Assembly (NCBI GenBank): GCA_020854015.1
Contig: JADZGG010000426.1
Coordinates: 1-6,656 of the forward strand
Source: Flavobacteriales bacterium
GTDB taxonomy: Bacteria > Bacteroidota > Bacteroidia > Flavobacteriales_F > PHOS-HE28
Length of the DNA stretch: 6,656 bases
Direction: 5' to 3'
This document shows, piece after piece, positions 6,340 to 6,656 of this stretch. The notes below the pieces were generated by a model that worked only from the letters and a program-made list of their open reading frames with translations, had not been told where the DNA came from and made no database searches. Every line of letters begins with the position of its first letter. Positions within the stretch are counted from its first letter, which is position 1. Both the position numbers and the translations under genes were made by a program.

Positions 6340-6656
6340 ATGTTGTTCCGCGCTATCCTCGGAGTGATCTTTTGGGGAGCGTCGTACAGCGCTGCGTCAC
6401 AGCCTGGTATATGGACCTGGGTGAGCGGTGATACGACACATCAACAAGAACCCGTGACTGGAATTCCGGGTGTACCGGACAGTTTGAATCGTCCTCTTGG
6501 CAGCTATGAAGGCGCGCGTTGGACGGGGAAGGATGGCAGATTCTGGTATTTCGAATCCGGCTACCTATCGGCTATGAATGGGTCAGGCTGGGGTGCGGAA
6601 CTCTGGCGGTACGACCCGGAGTTGGAACAATGGGCTTGGGTGAAGGGACCAGACGC
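6340..6656 (+). CDS. Kelch-type secreted protein, 5' part only
   Basis: The first 105 codons of a gene that runs off the window. Residues 1-20 look like a signal peptide (MLFRAILGVIFWGASYSAAS before Gln21). After it comes GIWTWVSGD, then IPGVPDSLNRP, SYEGARWTGKDGRFWYF, and AELWRYDPELEQWAWVKG. This is the repeating pattern of the kelch / galactose-oxidase-like propeller proteins common in Bacteroidota (W-WVSG, pG-R-a-W-d-G-lW-FGG, lW-yd--t--W-W). The usual FGG of the blade is replaced here by FESG. The ATG lies two bases after the stop of the formate dehydrogenase gene, so read-through transcription is possible, but the product is exported and has no evident functional link. Codon choice looks less GC-biased than in the enzyme gene. 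A C-terminal T9SS domain is likely but lies outside the window. Confidence 0.8.
   Translation, partial: MLFRAILGVIFWGASYSAASQPGIWTWVSGDTTHQQEPVTGIPGVPDSLNRPLGSYEGARWTGKDGRFWYFESGYLSAMNGSGWGAELWRYDPELEQWAWVKGPD

Overview
The window looks like a piece of a fairly GC-rich chromosome from a member of the Bacteroidota, probably an environmental Flavobacteriales-type lineage (inference). The evidence is a protein ending in a type IX secretion (T9SS) type A sorting domain, a kelch-type secreted protein of a kind common in this phylum, a small Lys/Ala-rich H1-like DNA-binding protein, the absence of Shine-Dalgarno sequences in front of every gene, and upstream elements resembling the Bacteroidetes -7 box (TAnnTTTG). 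No mobile element, CRISPR array, tRNA or rRNA was seen.

Layout: (1) 65-2077 (+) is a secreted FG-GAP/VCBS-repeat protein with an ASPIC/UnbV-like domain and a T9SS C-terminal domain, closed by a strong hairpin at 2096-2127. (2) 2078-2414 is a convergent intergenic region with no supportable gene. It holds three hairpins, and the last (2371-2395, with a T-tract on the minus strand) terminates the next gene. (3) 2415-2570 (-) is a 51-residue Lys/Ala-rich histone H1-like protein built on a 15-residue tandem repeat, with a putative -7 box and an overlapping 12-bp dyad just upstream. (4) 2571-2856 is non-coding DNA rich in dyads, including a dense cluster of small palindromes and a potential long bulged hairpin at 2756-2791. 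(5) 2857-3375 (-) is a small exported protein that looks like an outer-membrane beta-barrel. (6) 3473-6337 (+), divergent from it across 97 bp, is a large molybdopterin formate dehydrogenase alpha subunit of the NAD-dependent (FdsA-like) architecture. (7) 6340-6656 (+) is the start of a secreted kelch-type protein, cut off by the window end.

The genes do not form one pathway. Two envelope or secreted proteins and a nucleoid protein sit next to a cytoplasmic redox enzyme. The most noteworthy point is the formate dehydrogenase. It keeps the N-terminal [2Fe-2S] ligands, both ferredoxin-type [4Fe-4S] motifs, the Mo-domain [4Fe-4S] motif and a Cys-His active site, but it lacks the His-Cys3 [4Fe-4S] motif normally found between the first two modules, and no diaphorase, accessory or chaperone gene lies beside it in the window. 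I did not find convincing evidence for a wholly new multi-gene system here.
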